64,000 nt of DNA from Megaleporinus macrocephalus (GCA_021613375.1 CM038703.1:23486194-23550193); one strand, 5' to 3'; counted from the stretch's first letter, positions 23,884 to 37,200 are shown. Notes: generated by a model not told the origin, from the letters alone. A program made the numbers and translations.

Positions 23884-24180
23884 GTAACCTAGATATACCG
23901 AGATACCCAGTTATACCGAGACTGTAGCTATTGCCGACAGAGTCGTTACCTAGATACAGATATATCGAGACTGTAGCTATTGCCGACAAAGAGTCGTTAC
24001 CTAGATACAGATATATCAAAAATGTAACCATTGGCGACAAACAGTCGTTACCTAGACACAGTTATACCGAGACTGTAACCATTGCCGACAAACAGTTGTT
24101 ACCTATATAGATATATTGAGACTGTAACTATTGCCGACAAAGAGTTGTTACCTACATACAGATATATTGAGACTGTCTCA
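23884..24180. repeat. 51-bp monomer array at the LINE 5' end
   Basis: Five to six copies start with 'gttacctaga' at 23945, 23996, 24047, 24098 and 24147 (spacing 51, 51, 51, 49). Each contains 'gagactgtarctattgccga'. The position directly before the endonuclease frame suggests a repeated 5'UTR or promoter. Confidence 0.9.
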
Positions 24181-27100
24181 TTACCCCGAATTAAATGCAG
24201 ACTCATAAATTCTAGAACAGCTTTTCCAGGTAACCTACTTAATATAAAAATATCAGACCCAGTGTCTAGCTGCAGCATCTCTGAACTAAAGTTTGGTTTG
24301 TTTAATATAAGATCACTCAACTCTAAGGCTCTCATTGTAAATGATACAATAATGTACCATAAAATTGATGTATTATGTCTAACAGAAAAAATGGGTTAAA
24401 CCTGAGGAATATTTGACATTAAATTAAGCCACTTCTGAAGATTATAAGTATGTACAGAGCCCCAGACAGAAAGGAGGGGGTATATGAATCAGAAACACAG
24501 TCTCACTTCTCACAATTCTTTTGAAATTCTTTTCATAAACATCACCAATCTGACCACAAACAGAACTCACCCTAATCAGTATTTACCCTAATCAGTATTT
24601 ATAGACCACCAGGACCTTACTCTGAATTCTTTTTTTTTTCTTCTGATTTTGTTGCAGATCTAGTAGTGAGCACTGAGAAAGTAATAATTGCAGGAGATTT
24701 TAATATTCACTTTGAGAACTCAGCAGATCCATTAAAAAAGGCTTTATCATTTATCTTAGACTCTGTAGGTCTCACTCAGAATGTAATAGGGCCTACACAT
24801 TCCGGTAATCAAACTCTAGATCTAGTTCGGACTCTAGGTGCTGACATACATAATCTTACTGTTCTTCCACAGACTTCAGTAGTTTCAGATCATTAACTAA
24901 TTGCATATAAATTGAGTCTTAGTGATTATTATTGTATGAAGCGTTCAATAATGCCAAATACACCTCAGCACTTTATTGAAATCCTTCCGGATCTATTAAC
25001 CATAGTTTTTCCCTCATCAGGCCCAATAGAACTAGACAGACTACGTAGAAAATACGCTCCTATCAACTTTAGACAATGTTGCACCTATACAATTTAAAAA
25101 GATACAACAGAAAAAGCTCTCTCCGTGGTACAACAATAAAATAAACAATAAAAAAAAGCTCAGCCTACCTGTGCTCACTCATCAAACAAAACAAAAACAA
25201 TCCTAAAGTTTTAGTAAGCGCAATCGCAAAACTTACCAAAAAACAGGCAGGAACTGAACCTCAAATACCCACCAACTACAGCAGCAATGTATCATGGACT
25301 TTTTCGACAATAAAATCGAGAATATTAGACAAAAAGTTCAACCGACACCAGCAACCTATCCATCATCTGGTTTGGCTAAGACAACACAAAATGTGATTTT
25401 AAGCAAAAGACTAGAAACATTTTGTCCACTTCAGCAGTCAGAACTAGAAAAACTTATCTCTTCTTCAAATTCTACTACATGCACACTTGATATGATTCCA
25501 ACAAACCTGTTTAAACAAGTATCACCAGCTATTAATAAACCCATTTTAACAATTATAAACTCTTCTCTTAGACTGGGTCATGTACCCAAGTCTTTTAAAC
25601 TAGCTGTGATAAAACCTAATCTTGACCAGCTATAGACCTATTTCCAACTTACCATTTATTTCTAAGATTTTAAGAAAAGCTGTAGCCTAACAACTCCTAT
25701 CTACATCAGAACAACATATATGAAAAAATCCAATCTGGTTTTAGACCCCACCACAGCACAAAGACAGCTTTAGTTAAGATAACAAATGATCTTCTTCTTG
25801 CCTCTAATCAGGGCCACATATCTCTACTGGTACTACTCGATCTAGGTGCAGCTTTTGACACTATAGATCATGCTATTATCTTGGACAGATTAGAAAATAT
25901 GGTTGGAATCACTGGAACAGTGTTATCCTGGTTCACTTTTTACCTTACTGACCGTTTTCAGTTTGAAAAGATAAATAATGTACCGTCTAATTATATAAAA
26001 GTGAAATATGGAGTTCCAAAAGGTTCTGTTTTAGGTCCTCTACTATTTACATTATATATGTTACCATTAGGCTCAGTTATAAGCAGACACGGAATCACTG
26101 CTATGCTGATGATACACAGCTGTACATATCAGCCAAACCAGATGATAAATCCAGATTTATAGATAATAAGATAGAAGATTGTGTAAAAGATATTAGACTT
26201 TAGATGCTGCAGAACCTCCTTCTTTTGAACCCTGATAAAACACAAGTTCTCCTTCTCGGCCCAAAGGCTGCTCAGATTTAATGTTACATCTCGCTAATTT
26301 CTCTGTAGTTCCTGGTTCAGTAGCCAAAAATCTTGGTGTGACAATTGACTCAGATCTGACATTTAACCAACACAAAGGTAATATTACAAGGACAGCGTTT
26401 CTTCACCTGTGAAACATTTCAAAGTTAAGAAATGCATTATCTATGTTTGATGCTGAAAAGTTAGTACATGCCTTTATAACCTCAAGGCTAGATTACTGTA
26501 ATGCATTACTGTCAGGATGCTCCAGCAGGAACCTGAATAAACTTCAGTTAGTTCAGAACGCTGCAACTAGAGTACTAACTAAAACCAGGAAATTTGATCA
26601 CATCAGTCCAGTTTTATCAGAGCTACACTGGTTTCTGATTAAATTCCGTATCAACTCTAAACATTTTTTATTGGCTTGTAAAGCCCTGCACGGTCTTGCA
26701 CCAGAGTACCTGCAAGATCTTATTTCCTATTATGAACTGCCGTGATTACTCAGATCACAGGATGCTGTTTTTTTATCAGTTCCTAAAATTCAGAAGACTT
26801 CAATGGGGGAAGAGATTTTTCCTACAAAGCTCCCAAATTGTGGAATAATCTCCCGGGACTCTGACACAGTCTTATCATTTAAGTCCAGACTGAAAACATA
26901 CTTATTTTGCTTAGTTTTTGGTGACTGAGTGACTAACTCTGTCTCTTTTTTCTTTCTGAGGTAATAACCGCCCACCTGTTCTCCTCTCCATTCATGCCAT
27001 TTGCTACATTCTTGACTGCATCGCTGTATTATCCACCTGATGTACTACCTGTGCAGTTTCTAAAACTTTTACCTTCAGACTCAGCTTTAGTTGATACTGT

Positions 27101-27315
27101 TCGACCAGAGGAGAAGAGGTCTCTGCTTGTGTGTCTGGTTCCTCCCAAGGTTTCTTCCTCCAGTTGAGGGAGTTGTTTTTGCCACCATCGCCTCTGGCTT
27201 GCACACAGAGGATAAAGTGTTGTGATGTTTTCATGCTTTTAAACTCCTGTAAAGCTGCTTTGTGACAACATCGTTGTAAAAAGCGCTATACAAATAAACT
27301 TGACTTGACTTGTGG
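23884..27315 (+). mobile_element. L2/CR1-lineage LINE, + strand, with 51-bp 5' monomers
   Basis: A 51-bp tandem array is followed by endonuclease pieces (FGLFNIRSLNSKA, VIIAGDFNIHF, SVVSDH). Next is the linker frame at 25294-25635, then reverse transcriptase (LLDLGAAFDTIDHAI, GVPKGSVLGPLLFTLYM, and YADDTQLY at about 26102). The C-terminal part is at 26443-26745 (LDYCNALLSGCSSRN, KALHGLAPEYLQDL). The 3' end is AAAAAGCGCTATACAAATAA followed by an ACTTG repeat tail. A stop after SVVSDH and a frameshift just before YADD show that it is inactive. Confidence 0.93.
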
Positions 27316-27711
27316 CACAAAAAAGAGCTAGCATGTGACATGTCCTCACTGTGGCAGACTGGTGTTTGATCTTGAACTTCTAACGATATATTGATCAACA
27401 TCTGTACATGATTCAATTATAAATTACATCTGTATAATGTTCAGAGAATCATGTCTTCTTTGGATCAGTTGCCAGGGGGCAACCTCTATCATCTGGCAAT
27501 AGCCAAATAAATGTCAATTCTACAAAACCAGATGTAAACCATGTCTTGTGCTACTAAAGGGTCATATTCAGGAAGACAGTAAAGATGTAGTATAGTTTTT
27601 GGTTTAAAACTGCAGCCCAGCTCCTTTCATAGCTTTGTCAGCTCAGATTTGTTCCCTTTTTTCATTGTGAATGTGCATGTGTACGGAAAATATGTGTTGT
27701 TTGTCTCATCA
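27316..27711. other. Short spacer between LINE and hAT element
   Basis: No gene or repeat was recognised. Confidence 0.5.
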
Positions 27712-27719
27712 TATTAGGG
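27712..27719. repeat. Left target-site duplication of hAT element
   Basis: TATTAGGG lies directly before the element's terminal CAGTGTTTCTC. The same 8 bp are at 30189-30196. Confidence 0.93.
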
Positions 27720-30188
27720 CAGTGTTTCTCAAACTTTTTATATCATTCCCCGCCTCAGAAAAACAGGAAATTCCGTGCCCCACCTGTCCCATATCACCCC
27801 AATAAAATGGTAATAAAATACACATGCAAGTTAAAGATTTTCTAATTTATTGAAGTAACATTAAATTCTGTCTCTAAATCAGTAGACATCATTAACATCA
27901 ATGTTCAAAAATTCAAATATACATAAAATTGGCCTACTAGTTAAATTTGGTTTATTCACTTTATTAAACTGAGGCAAGTGTACAAATGATTACGCCTTAT
28001 CACAGCATCAGTGACTGCAATGAGCTTGTTTTGCACTACAAATCTTTTCAAAATGGGGTTGCATGCTTGATACTGCCACTCTCAAATCATGCTCAACGTT
28101 AAACTGAGACCTGTACTTTGTTTTCAGTGAAGCAACAGCTGAAAAGCCAATCTCACAGAGATAGGATGTGGCAAAGGGAAGAAGAATGTCCACAGTTCTC
28201 TGCCCAATGAGTGGATACTCCCTTTCCACTCCAAGCCAGAACTGACTGGGTGTCTCAGTAAATCTTAGTCTCAGGGTGGAGTCAGATGTCATCTCAATTA
28301 GCTGTTCCTCAGTAGCAGAGCTAAAATCAGCTGGTGCTGCAGAAAGACATAAAATACTTAATTTGTCATTGCATATAAAGCACAAGTCTGTTTGACAACA
28401 GTCCACTAGAATTAGTATGTATAGCATATAATATGTAGCCTACAATATAAGAGTATAAAAAATATCAAAACACCTACCTTTTGCATTAAATGGGTCCACA
28501 ACCCAGTCATACTGAGCAGCACTATTTGGAAAGTATTTCTGAAACAATCCTCTCAATGCGGTGATGTGCTGTTGTATGCATGGGATCACTGTGGTGGCTC
28601 CAGAATCAACTGTTTCAGCAACTTCAGTCAGATTCTCAAAGACATCAGTATTTCCTTGATCGAGGCGCCTCCCCCATACTTCGAGCTTTCGGATTAATGC
28701 AGTGATCTTGTCCGCTAGGTGAGGTAGGTGCTTGTCTCTGCCTTGAAGCTGAAGATTTAATTCATTCAGCTTTGCAAATACGTCGCTGAGATAAGCCAGT
28801 TTCATCAGAAATGGTTGATCACAAAATTTGCCCGCTGCCTCATACATGCGCTCTTCCTCCAAAAAGACCCGAATCTCCGTTTTGAGCTCAAAGACGCGCG
28901 ACAAGACATTGACTCGGGAGAGCCACATTGCTTCGCTGTGAAACAGCACAGCTGTATGATCAGCTCCCATCTCCTCAAAAAGAGCAGAGAACAGTCGCAC
29001 TTTCATAGGTCGCGTTTTGATGAAATTGACCACAACCGCTGTCAAAACCTCGTTCAGTTCGGGGCTGACCTGCCTGGAGCCAGCGATTCCCTATGGATGA
29101 TGCAGTGCGTCCATTGCGCGTCTGGTGCGGCCCTCTTGATCAATGCCTGCAGTCCTTTCCTTTTCCCTGCCATAGTCTGTGCACCATCAGAGCAAACCCC
29201 CACACAATTCCCCCATTTCAGGCCATGTTCTGTGAAGTAGCTGTCCATAATCTTGAAGAGCTCCTCAGCTGTGGCTCTTGTCTGCACCGATTTGCAAAAG
29301 AGCAAATCCTCGCTCATTGTCAGTGACTCCGAATTTACAAAGCGGACATACGAAATGAACAAACAGTTTTACTGCTGTCTGTGGCTTCGTACACTTGTAT
29401 TGCAAAACGATTCTCTTTCAGTTTTTCAATGAGTTGTGCTTCAGTATCATTGGAAATGTCGCAAATACGCCTCGCAATTGTGTCGTTTGACAGCGGGATT
29501 GTTTTCAACTTCGCAGCGCTAGTCTCATCAAGCATTGCTGACACCATGTCAACAGCAGCGGGGAGAATAAGTTGCTCAACTATTGTGTGTGGTTTTTTGC
29601 ACTGGGCAACTCTATATGCGACTCTTTATGATGCCATTTGTGCTTTACTATTCACTGACGTAGCCTTTACCATTCGCTTTTCCTGCTGACGGTATTCTGC
29701 GAGTTTGAAAATGATGGGCTTATCAACGTGAGTTGGGTGTGAGGTCTCCAAGTGTCTGCGCAATTTGTTAGGCCTCATACTGTCTGCTGCCAGTTGTCTA
29801 AGACACAGAACACACATGGGTCGCTCTTCACCCCCCACCTCAGCTACAGTGAATCCAAAAGCAAGATATGCTTCGTCATACTTTCTTTTTGGTTGGCTTT
29901 TTGATTGATTTGGCCCATCTGTCTTCTCTTTCTCTGTTAGTGCGCAATCGCCAACTTTTGTGGTCCTTGTAACAAATTTGTCCATTTTGCAACCTTAAAC
30001 GTTATACGCACCTCTACTGCCCTGTTGAACTGTTTATAGCGTTCCGCTGACATCCGGGGCTTATGCCCGCTGCACCCTTGGCCCTTTTTAATGGCAAAAC
30101 AGACAGGCATTAAAAAGACAGGCTTAAAAATGTAATTTTTTCCGATTCCTTGCGCCCACCTGCAATACCTACGCGCCCCACCACGCTG
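27720..30188 (-). mobile_element. Near-complete hAT transposon (ZBED5/SCAND3-like)
   Basis: The element is 2469 bp and flanked by a perfect 8-bp duplication TATTAGGG, the length typical of hAT insertions. Its ends are CAGTGTTT on the left and, on the complementary strand, CAGCGTGG on the right: short imperfect inverted repeats. The single gene inside is on the minus strand and broken. Confidence 0.92.
28008..29985 (-). pseudogene. Broken hAT transposase with N-terminal BED zinc finger
   Basis: On the minus strand, 29985-29626 starts MDKFVTRTTKVGD and carries a BED-type finger (CVLCLRQLAADSM, RRHLETSHPTH). Then come an RNaseH-like part (FAIQVYEATDSSK, GVCSDGAQTMAGKRKGLQAL, THCIIHRESLA), a helical insertion (EMGADHTAVLFHSEAMWLSR) and the C-terminal hAT dimerisation region (YPLIGQRTVDILLPFATSYL). 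An intron of 141 bp (28477 down to 28337, AAG|GTAGGT...CTGCAG) joins phase 1 ends. Damage: in-frame TAA at about 29624 (after KAQMAS), a frameshift near 29360, and another near 29055. Domesticated relatives exist in vertebrates, but the stops make this copy a dead transposase. Confidence 0.88.
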
Positions 30189-30196
30189 TATTAGGG
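30189..30196. repeat. Right target-site duplication of hAT element
   Basis: TATTAGGG, identical to 27712-27719. Confidence 0.93.
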
Positions 30197-30585
30197 AAAT
30201 AATTGTTTTTGAGCATTCTTGGAAAAAGTTGTTCTGCAGTTTGTGTTTAAACATCCAGCTGATTCTGGGAAAAGATTTGTCTCTGACGTCTTGGTGTTAC
30301 GTTCATTATGGTAAAAGATGTTGTGATCCATTAATCCTGTAACAGTAACAATTTGGGTCCTTGTCCTTCTTCTTCTCCTTCAGCCAAGATAAGGTCACGA
30401 CCAGAGTACCCTCCACTGCTGCCTTTGAAATTTCATCAGTAGGCACTGCAAGCCATCCTTCACAAGGACTAAAGAAATAAACACCTGTTTGTTTGGGGTT
30501 TTTTTTCAAATTGCCATGAGTGTTGACATGAAAATAGAACCTAAATAGAACCTGCATAATCCCCAGAACTGTCAGCTCATATAAG

Positions 30586-30587
<2 letters not shown>

Positions 30588-30647
<60 letters not shown>

Positions 30648-30648
30648 T
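30588..30648. repeat. AAT trinucleotide microsatellite
   Basis: About 20 units of ATA/TAA. The poly-Tyr reading frame across it is an artefact. Confidence 0.98.
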
Positions 30649-30760
30649 GATTTCAATATCATGATCAAGTACATATCTTCAGTTTCACTAACTAGTTCCC
30701 AAGGGATATTAACTTCCTTTATATTGTACTGTGCAGCCTTTGACATTCTGTATTTAATAC

Positions 30761-31680
30761 TACAGTGCATTCAGAATGTATACACAGTGCTTCACATTTC
30801 CCATGTAACAGACTTATTCCAAAATGGATCAAATTAAAAATGTTCCCACAAAATTCGACACATGACAAAATGAAAAAGATTTGCAAATTTATAAAAAATA
30901 AAAAACAGAAAAATCATATGTACACAAGTATTCACAGCCTTTGCTCAATACTTTGTTGAAGCACCTTTGTTAACAATTACAGCTTCAAGTCTCTAGAACA
31001 GAGCATGATGCTACAAGCTTGGCAAAGCTATTTTGGGGCAGTTTCTCCCATTCTTCTTTACAGAACCTCTTAAGCTCCATCAGTTTGGATGGGGAGTGTC
31101 GGGGAGTGCTTCACTGCAGGGATGGTATTGGCCAGGTGATGAGCGGTGCCTGGTATCCTCTAGATATGAAGCTTAGCCTTTAGGCCAAAGAGTTCAATCT
31201 TTGTTTTATCAGACCAGAGAATTTTGTTTCTTATGGACTGAGAGTCATTTAGGTGCCTTTTGGTACCTTATGCCTTTTACTGAAGAGTGGCTTCCGTCTA
31301 GCCACTCTACCATACAGTCCAGATTGGTGGAGTGCTGCAGAAATGGTTGCCCTTCTACCCCGATCACTCCGACTGGCAGGGCGGCCAGCTCTAGGAAGAG
31401 CCCTGGTGGTTCCAAACGTCTTCCATTTACGGATGATGGATATGCTCATTGCGACCGTCAATGCTGCAGAAATGTTTCTGTACCCTTCCCGAGATCTGTG
31501 CCTCGATACAATCCTGTTTCGGAAGTCTACAGACAATTCCTTGGACTTCATGGTTTGGTTCGTGCTCTGACATGTGCTGTCAACTATGGGGCCTTTCCAA
31601 ATCGTGTCTACTGAATTTACCACAGGTGGAGTTCAATCAAGTTGCTGAAACAACTGAAGGATGAAACAGAATTTCTGGAT
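30761..31680 (-). mobile_element. Truncated Tc1-like transposon
   Basis: On the minus strand, 31560-31250 encodes the paired-like DNA-binding part (MKSKELSVDFRNRIVSRHRS, IIRKWKTFGTTRALPRAGRP). It then jumps, by an internal deletion, to RRATISAALHQSGLYGRVAR. Minus-strand DNA below 31250 keeps the catalytic start ('ctctggtctgataaaacaaa'). The left end 'tacagtgcattcagaatgta' matches Tc1-type termini and abuts TA. The opposite end is missing. Confidence 0.85.
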
Positions 31681-32113
31681 TGATCACAATCTGAGTTCCT
31701 AAACCTGCATTAATCACAGCCTAAATATTTAAGCCTGTATTAACCACAGGTTGATTCTTGAGTATTTAAACCTGATTTAATCATAGCCTGAGTATTAAAG
31801 CCTGCATTATTAATAGCCTGAGGACCTAAATCTGCATTTATCAAAAAGTATTTAAGCCTGTACTAATCAAAGTTTCAATAACTAAACCTAAATTAATCAC
31901 AACCTAAGAATCTAAACCTGGATTACTCACAACCTGAGTATCTAAATATGGATTATTCACAGTCTGAGTATCTAAAACTGAATTAATCACAGTCTATGTG
32001 TCTAAATATGCATTCAACACAGTCTGCATGTTTAGATCTGGATTAATCACAGCCTCAATTAACCTGCATTTATGACAGTCTGAGTATCTACACTAGGATC
32101 AATCACAGCCTTC
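31676..32113. repeat. 30-bp minisatellite, about 14 degenerate units
   Basis: The unit is close to 'ctgagtatctaaacctggat' plus 'taatcacagc'. It begins where the truncated Tc1 element ends. Confidence 0.9.
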
Positions 32114-33960
32114 CATTTTAAAATGTGTGACTACAACCATACACATATTTGTAAGTTCCCACTGCTGTAAGATCTTCTCTCAAATAGCTACATCAGTACT
32201 AATAGGACCTATTTTCGTTTGAGTTTCAAAAATGAAAATGCCAACCCTTTTACATGCTGCTCCTTTTTTACACTTTAAATGACTAATAGGTCTCCTACTT
32301 TGATCACTATGTTGTAGAACTATTGTAATGTTTTTTTTTAATCTCCTAAAAGGAAACAGGCTCAGGTCTGAGAAAGCAACAAAACAAAACATTCTTCACA
32401 ATAGGATCTTAAAGTAAAGATTTTAATTAAAGGTCCACTATACAAGCTATATATGTTGGCTTCACATTACATCCCAAACAATTTGGGCATTTTGTACACA
32501 TTTTCAGATGTTACCCATGCCATACCTTTCACACCCTGACTTTTAAACTTCACATTAGTAACAGTCAGGGTGCTCCTTTACTTTTTTGGCCAGAAAACAC
32601 AACATCTATTAACTCCTTAAACAATTTGAATGGTAAGTAATCAGACCACAAAACAACAGCAAGCAACACTGGAACAGAGGGTAAACATGTTACATGTACA
32701 AGCCAACCAATGAGGAATACGTAGATCATTAAGAAGTTCCAGAACCAGATAACTCATGCTCACAGGTGTTGACTGAATGGTAGGTTTCTTGGTTTTTCAG
32801 CAGAATTAAAAGAATATGCAAAAATACAGATTGTAAAAAAAAAATACTCACATTGTGACTTGGTGTTGCCCCTTAAAGCCAGTATGTACTGCTCTAAAAT
32901 GTGTTAATTAATAGCCCCATATAATGGCAGATGCTGGCTTCTAAACTTTATCTTGATGATCCTTTAAGTCTTTTAGCCAGTCTTTGTACATAGTACAGTC
33001 TTAACCTGCAGTTGTGGATGCAGCTACAGGCGCTGTTATATTGACAACATTGTGTCTCAGTTTTCCTGAGCCCATGTGATGATATCTATCATTAAGGTGT
33101 GTCAGTTTCTAGTGCAGTGCTGTCAAAAGGGTCAATCATCACAGTTAAACTTTTTATACAGGTTATTAAATATTACATATATGGTATGCCTTATAAAGGT
33201 TTACATAATTTTTCTTTTTTTAAATAAACACACTGATCGATGCCTGCAACACAATCCAAAAAAGTTGGAACAGCAACATGTTTTCCACTGTATTACATCA
33301 CATTTCCTGTTACCACACTTAATAATCATTTGGTGACTGAAATCAAAGACTGGTCTAGAATGATTTGCAATTTTTCATTATACAAGTCTTCATTTGTGCA
33401 GTCAGTCACTGTGATATTCTGCACTTCCTAATGCTCCACGTTTTTCCTGCACTGTAAAATCTGTTTTGTTCCCACAACTATAACCATTTATGTTGGTCTT
33501 CACAGGTTCAAGCTACAGACACTCACTGGAGTTTCAGGTAATTTCTAGCACAGGTAGGAAAAGAGAACGTACCATTCTTTTCCTTCTATTCTATCTTCTG
33601 GCATGGTGCCCTGGAACAAGATATCTTTGTTAGCTGAGGTCTTTTAACAGTTGGCAGTTTTTGTTATCAGTTTCGTCATTCAAATACAATAGGCTAACTT
33701 ACACACTGCGCATGACAAGTAGCATAATGTCGCATTAGGAACAGATTTCTAAATATACGTAATTTTTTTTTTTTTGTACAAAAAAGAATAAAACCATAAC
33801 GTTTTGCCTGTTAGTATGTCGCTTACTCTGCTATGAACTTTCTGACAAACGTAAAAACACTCCATTTACCTGGAACTTCTTTAGACCAGCCTACCTGACT
33901 CTACCTGTTTTACATACCGTCAGCCAACGTCTACACTAAGCATTGTTCATTACCGACTTT
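32114..33960. other. Intergenic DNA upstream of osbpl3
   Basis: No gene was recognised. Positions 33245-33420 contain 'caatccaaaaaagttggaac' and 'aatgatttgcaatttttcat', which resemble the foldback element at 51.7-52.4 kb. Confidence 0.5.
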
Positions 33961-34200
33961 GGGTTGGCTGTTGCTGCGCCCTTTTGTTTTTTAATTGGTG
34001 GCTCAACATTCTTTTTGTCGTTGGTCCCGCCCACCTCCTCGCCTGCCTGCTGCTCTGCTAAAGGCGAGCTCCGGTAAAAGTAGCTTCAATACTTCAGCCC
34101 TGAAGAAGCTATTTGTTCGGTTTGTTACGTGAACACACTTTAAATTAAGTGTTGTATCTCAAACAAGCTGTATTTTTATGTCAAGAAGAGTTTTGGAGTG
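33960..34200 (+). promoter_or_regulatory. osbpl3: Putative osbpl3 promoter
   Basis: The region holds an inverted CCAAT box ('ttaattggtggct'), a GC-rich block ('gtcccgcccacctcctcgcc') and locally raised CpG in AT-rich DNA. No TATA box is obvious. A 5'UTR exon with a good donor follows. Confidence 0.55.
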
Positions 34201-34283
34201 TACTTTTTCGCCCGTAGTCCTAAAGGAGGTCGCTTGGAACGTCGTTGACGGAGAGAGACAGCCGTGCTAAGAATCTTAGACAG
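34100..34283 (+). other. osbpl3: osbpl3 5'UTR exon 1 (start approximate)
   Basis: The exon ends at a strong donor, GACAG|GTAAGTTA. It contains no start codon joined to the protein frame. The first base is not known from sequence. Confidence 0.55.
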
Positions 34284-37200
34284 GTAAGTTAAACATATAC
34301 AGAAGGGTGCAATCTCAAAGTTGTTTTATTTTTTATTTTTTGTGTAAAAACACATTTTTTTACCCTGTTATAGGCGTAAAATAGCCATGTGTGGTACTTT
34401 AACCACGCGTTACTTTATGGAAAAAGCATCTTTTTAACATAGAACACGCAGAACAGATTAGATATTATGTCACAGCAGGTACTACAGGACTTTAGGAAAC
34501 TAGCTTATTCCAGTTTCAACTGCTGCTCACTAATGTATTCGTTCTAAATAAACTAAAGGAAGTACTGTAAGGAGACTAAAATACTGTACAGGCAAAATAA
34601 TGGCTTTACTATTTTATGGCATGTGAAGCCCATAGGACTTATTGCACCATCACTTCCATCCTTCATTGCAGTATAATACAGTCCCGTGGTAAGGCTAGTT
34701 CACTAAGTTGATGCAGAAACAATATTACTGACTACAGTTGATAAAAGGGTTTGTGGGCAGTGGGCATTGTTTCAGCCTTAGAGGTTTCCAGTGTTTCCTC
34801 AGTCTCAGTCATTGTGGTTCTTACAGCCGATTGACTTTGGCATATCACAGACTGGTTATCAAGCCACTTCAATGTATTAATGCCTTTAGAGTCTATAATT
34901 AGACAAGACCTCTGCTAAGATTTTCCCTAACTCAAAATAGGGACAAACTTCCTCTCTCGTGTCACATATTGTGGCCAATATGAGCACGAGCTGAGTCATT
35001 GCCCTGATGGGAAAAGGTTTGTGAACGCAATCTACAGCTTGGAGGCATCTTGTCAAGGCAACGCATGCTTTCATAGGTGCAGAAATGTCCATGTTCATCT
35101 GTTTCTGCTGCAGCAGCACTACAGTTTGACAGACTTGCAGGAATGTTCTGCGCCGTGGTGAAGCAGGTATTAAGTCTGGCAGACAAGGCAAGCTCAGCTG
35201 ACATAGACAGGTCTGGAGTGCTTCATAGTGCAGTGCCTTACTAATATTGTACACTGTAAAAATCCAAAAGGCCAAAAGTGGATTGGACATATTTGCTGAC
35301 TGTTGCTGTTTGTTTTCCTGACATGTTGCTTTGTTTTATTTTATTTTCACCCAGTTAAACCTCCTTTAACCACAAAGTAATTTTTTTGGTAGAATGACCC
35401 TGTAATTACCTACATTATTACTGTGTACTGTGCACTGTTTATAGTGTGTTATGTAGCTTTGTGTGAATGTAAACAGTCTGTTATAAGTTATAAGTCCCAA
35501 AGTACACCACAGAAACCACTTTTCCCAGCTGTTTGAGACACCTTGTTGGAATTTCAGCCCTTTTCTCTTTTACAAGGTGATGCCATCTTGCAACACATCT
35601 ACCAGCAAGCTAGACACACCTTCAGAGAATGCTGAAAGAGTTGAAAAAGTAAAAACTTACCACTTTAAAACATCCTCCTCCGGTCTAGCTTGTGAAGGTG
35701 GATCAGGTCTATCAACTAGCTTTACCTGACTTTCAGGATAGGACTCTTGTTCAAACTGATACAGCAGAACCAACACCATTGTAAGAATATCCACAGCAGT
35801 GTAGGGCCTAACGTGTAGCAGGATGCAGCTCAGCTGGTTAACCAGTTAGAACAGATTGGATGAATCGGAACACACTGAGCTCATCAGAAGGTGGGGTTTC
35901 AGATGTTCAGTATGAGAAAAATACAGATGTTCAGTATGAGAAAAATATTGTTTTAAGAAAGAATACTATAATAGGTAAATATATTCTCTCAGACCCTAAA
36001 AATAAAATTGTGAACATCCCTGCTCTAACACACTTGATACAACACATCATCTCATTTACAAACCCTACACAGCTACAGTTTACCCTAAGGAATTTCACAA
36101 AGTGTGACATTTGAAACTTCATATGTTATTAGCATTTACAACAATTGTTTTTTGTTCTGGTTTGTCTGTTGCTTTATTTGTGTAATAAAGATAATAATAG
36201 TTGAGTAGTCAGTAAATATGTTCTGAACCAGCACCTGTTTCCATACTACTAAAGTGACATATACACAGACCAAGAGTTTGTTAGTGTTACATTAAGTTTA
36301 CATATAATCACTATATTGATTAAAATTTCATGTTAAAACTGTTGTTTGCAGATGTAACAATACCCATAATTAATTTATGAAATTGGGTTTATGATTCAGT
36401 TTTATGACTATATTTGCCTTGTAGTCATGTTGTTGCACCGCTTACTAATAACAGTAGAGCTGGGAGGCAGGAGGTGTGCTGAAAAGAATTTTGAGCTGAT
36501 TGTTTGCCAGATTTTGTGTTCGGACAATGAAGTTGCTTTGGATTAGGTGGCATAATACAATGTTAATTGTTCATGGTGCATTGTCTCTTGCGTGATGATG
36601 CTGACACAGGTTTCTTATTGCCACACTGATAATGTCATAATGTTTGACATATCATCACTGTTCAAACAAATGTTTACAATTTTAAAATAGAAAGTTTACA
36701 GGTGAGGGGAAACCCCCTTAACTCCTTGTAAAGTCATTTGGGATTATTTCTATTGTCCATATTGGTCTTTTGGTCATCACTGAAATTTGAACACAACGCA
36801 CTTCATGTTTATTGCAGAATGCCTATCTAGCCCTTGTTTTTGTTGGTCCAGTTAACTCGCAGTTGTTGTCATATCCCGTAATTCTGTGCAGAAGAAGCTA
36901 CAAAACTAACAAATAAACAAACTTAGAACTGCTCTCTAAACATGTGAGAGCACCAAGTCAGAACCCATGATGCCTAATAAATGCATTTACTGTTGTCTTA
37001 TTTTATTTTATTTTTTTTGCCTCAACCAAATACCTAATTCGCATTTTACTTGTTGCAACGTAATATGACTGTGAAATCTAACAACTGTGGAAATGATTGA
37101 AGTCAACCTAAATATTTTTGATCGTCTCAAATAATAATAGTAATAATAATAATGTAATAACTGTGACAGACATCCAGTTTACTGACATATATGTAATTAA

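Noticed and set aside
28008..29985. hAT-derived frame as a domesticated ZBED host gene
   Set aside because: An in-frame stop, two frameshifts and intact transposon ends with a target duplication argue for a dead mobile element.
30306..30770. 154-codon minus-strand frame with a long Tyr run
   Set aside because: The Tyr run is translation of the AAT microsatellite. No domain or conservation was recognised around it.
34886..35290. 134-codon minus-strand open frame in osbpl3 intron 1
   Set aside because: No recognisable domain, no splice signals and no promoter. Kept only as a note in the intron entry.
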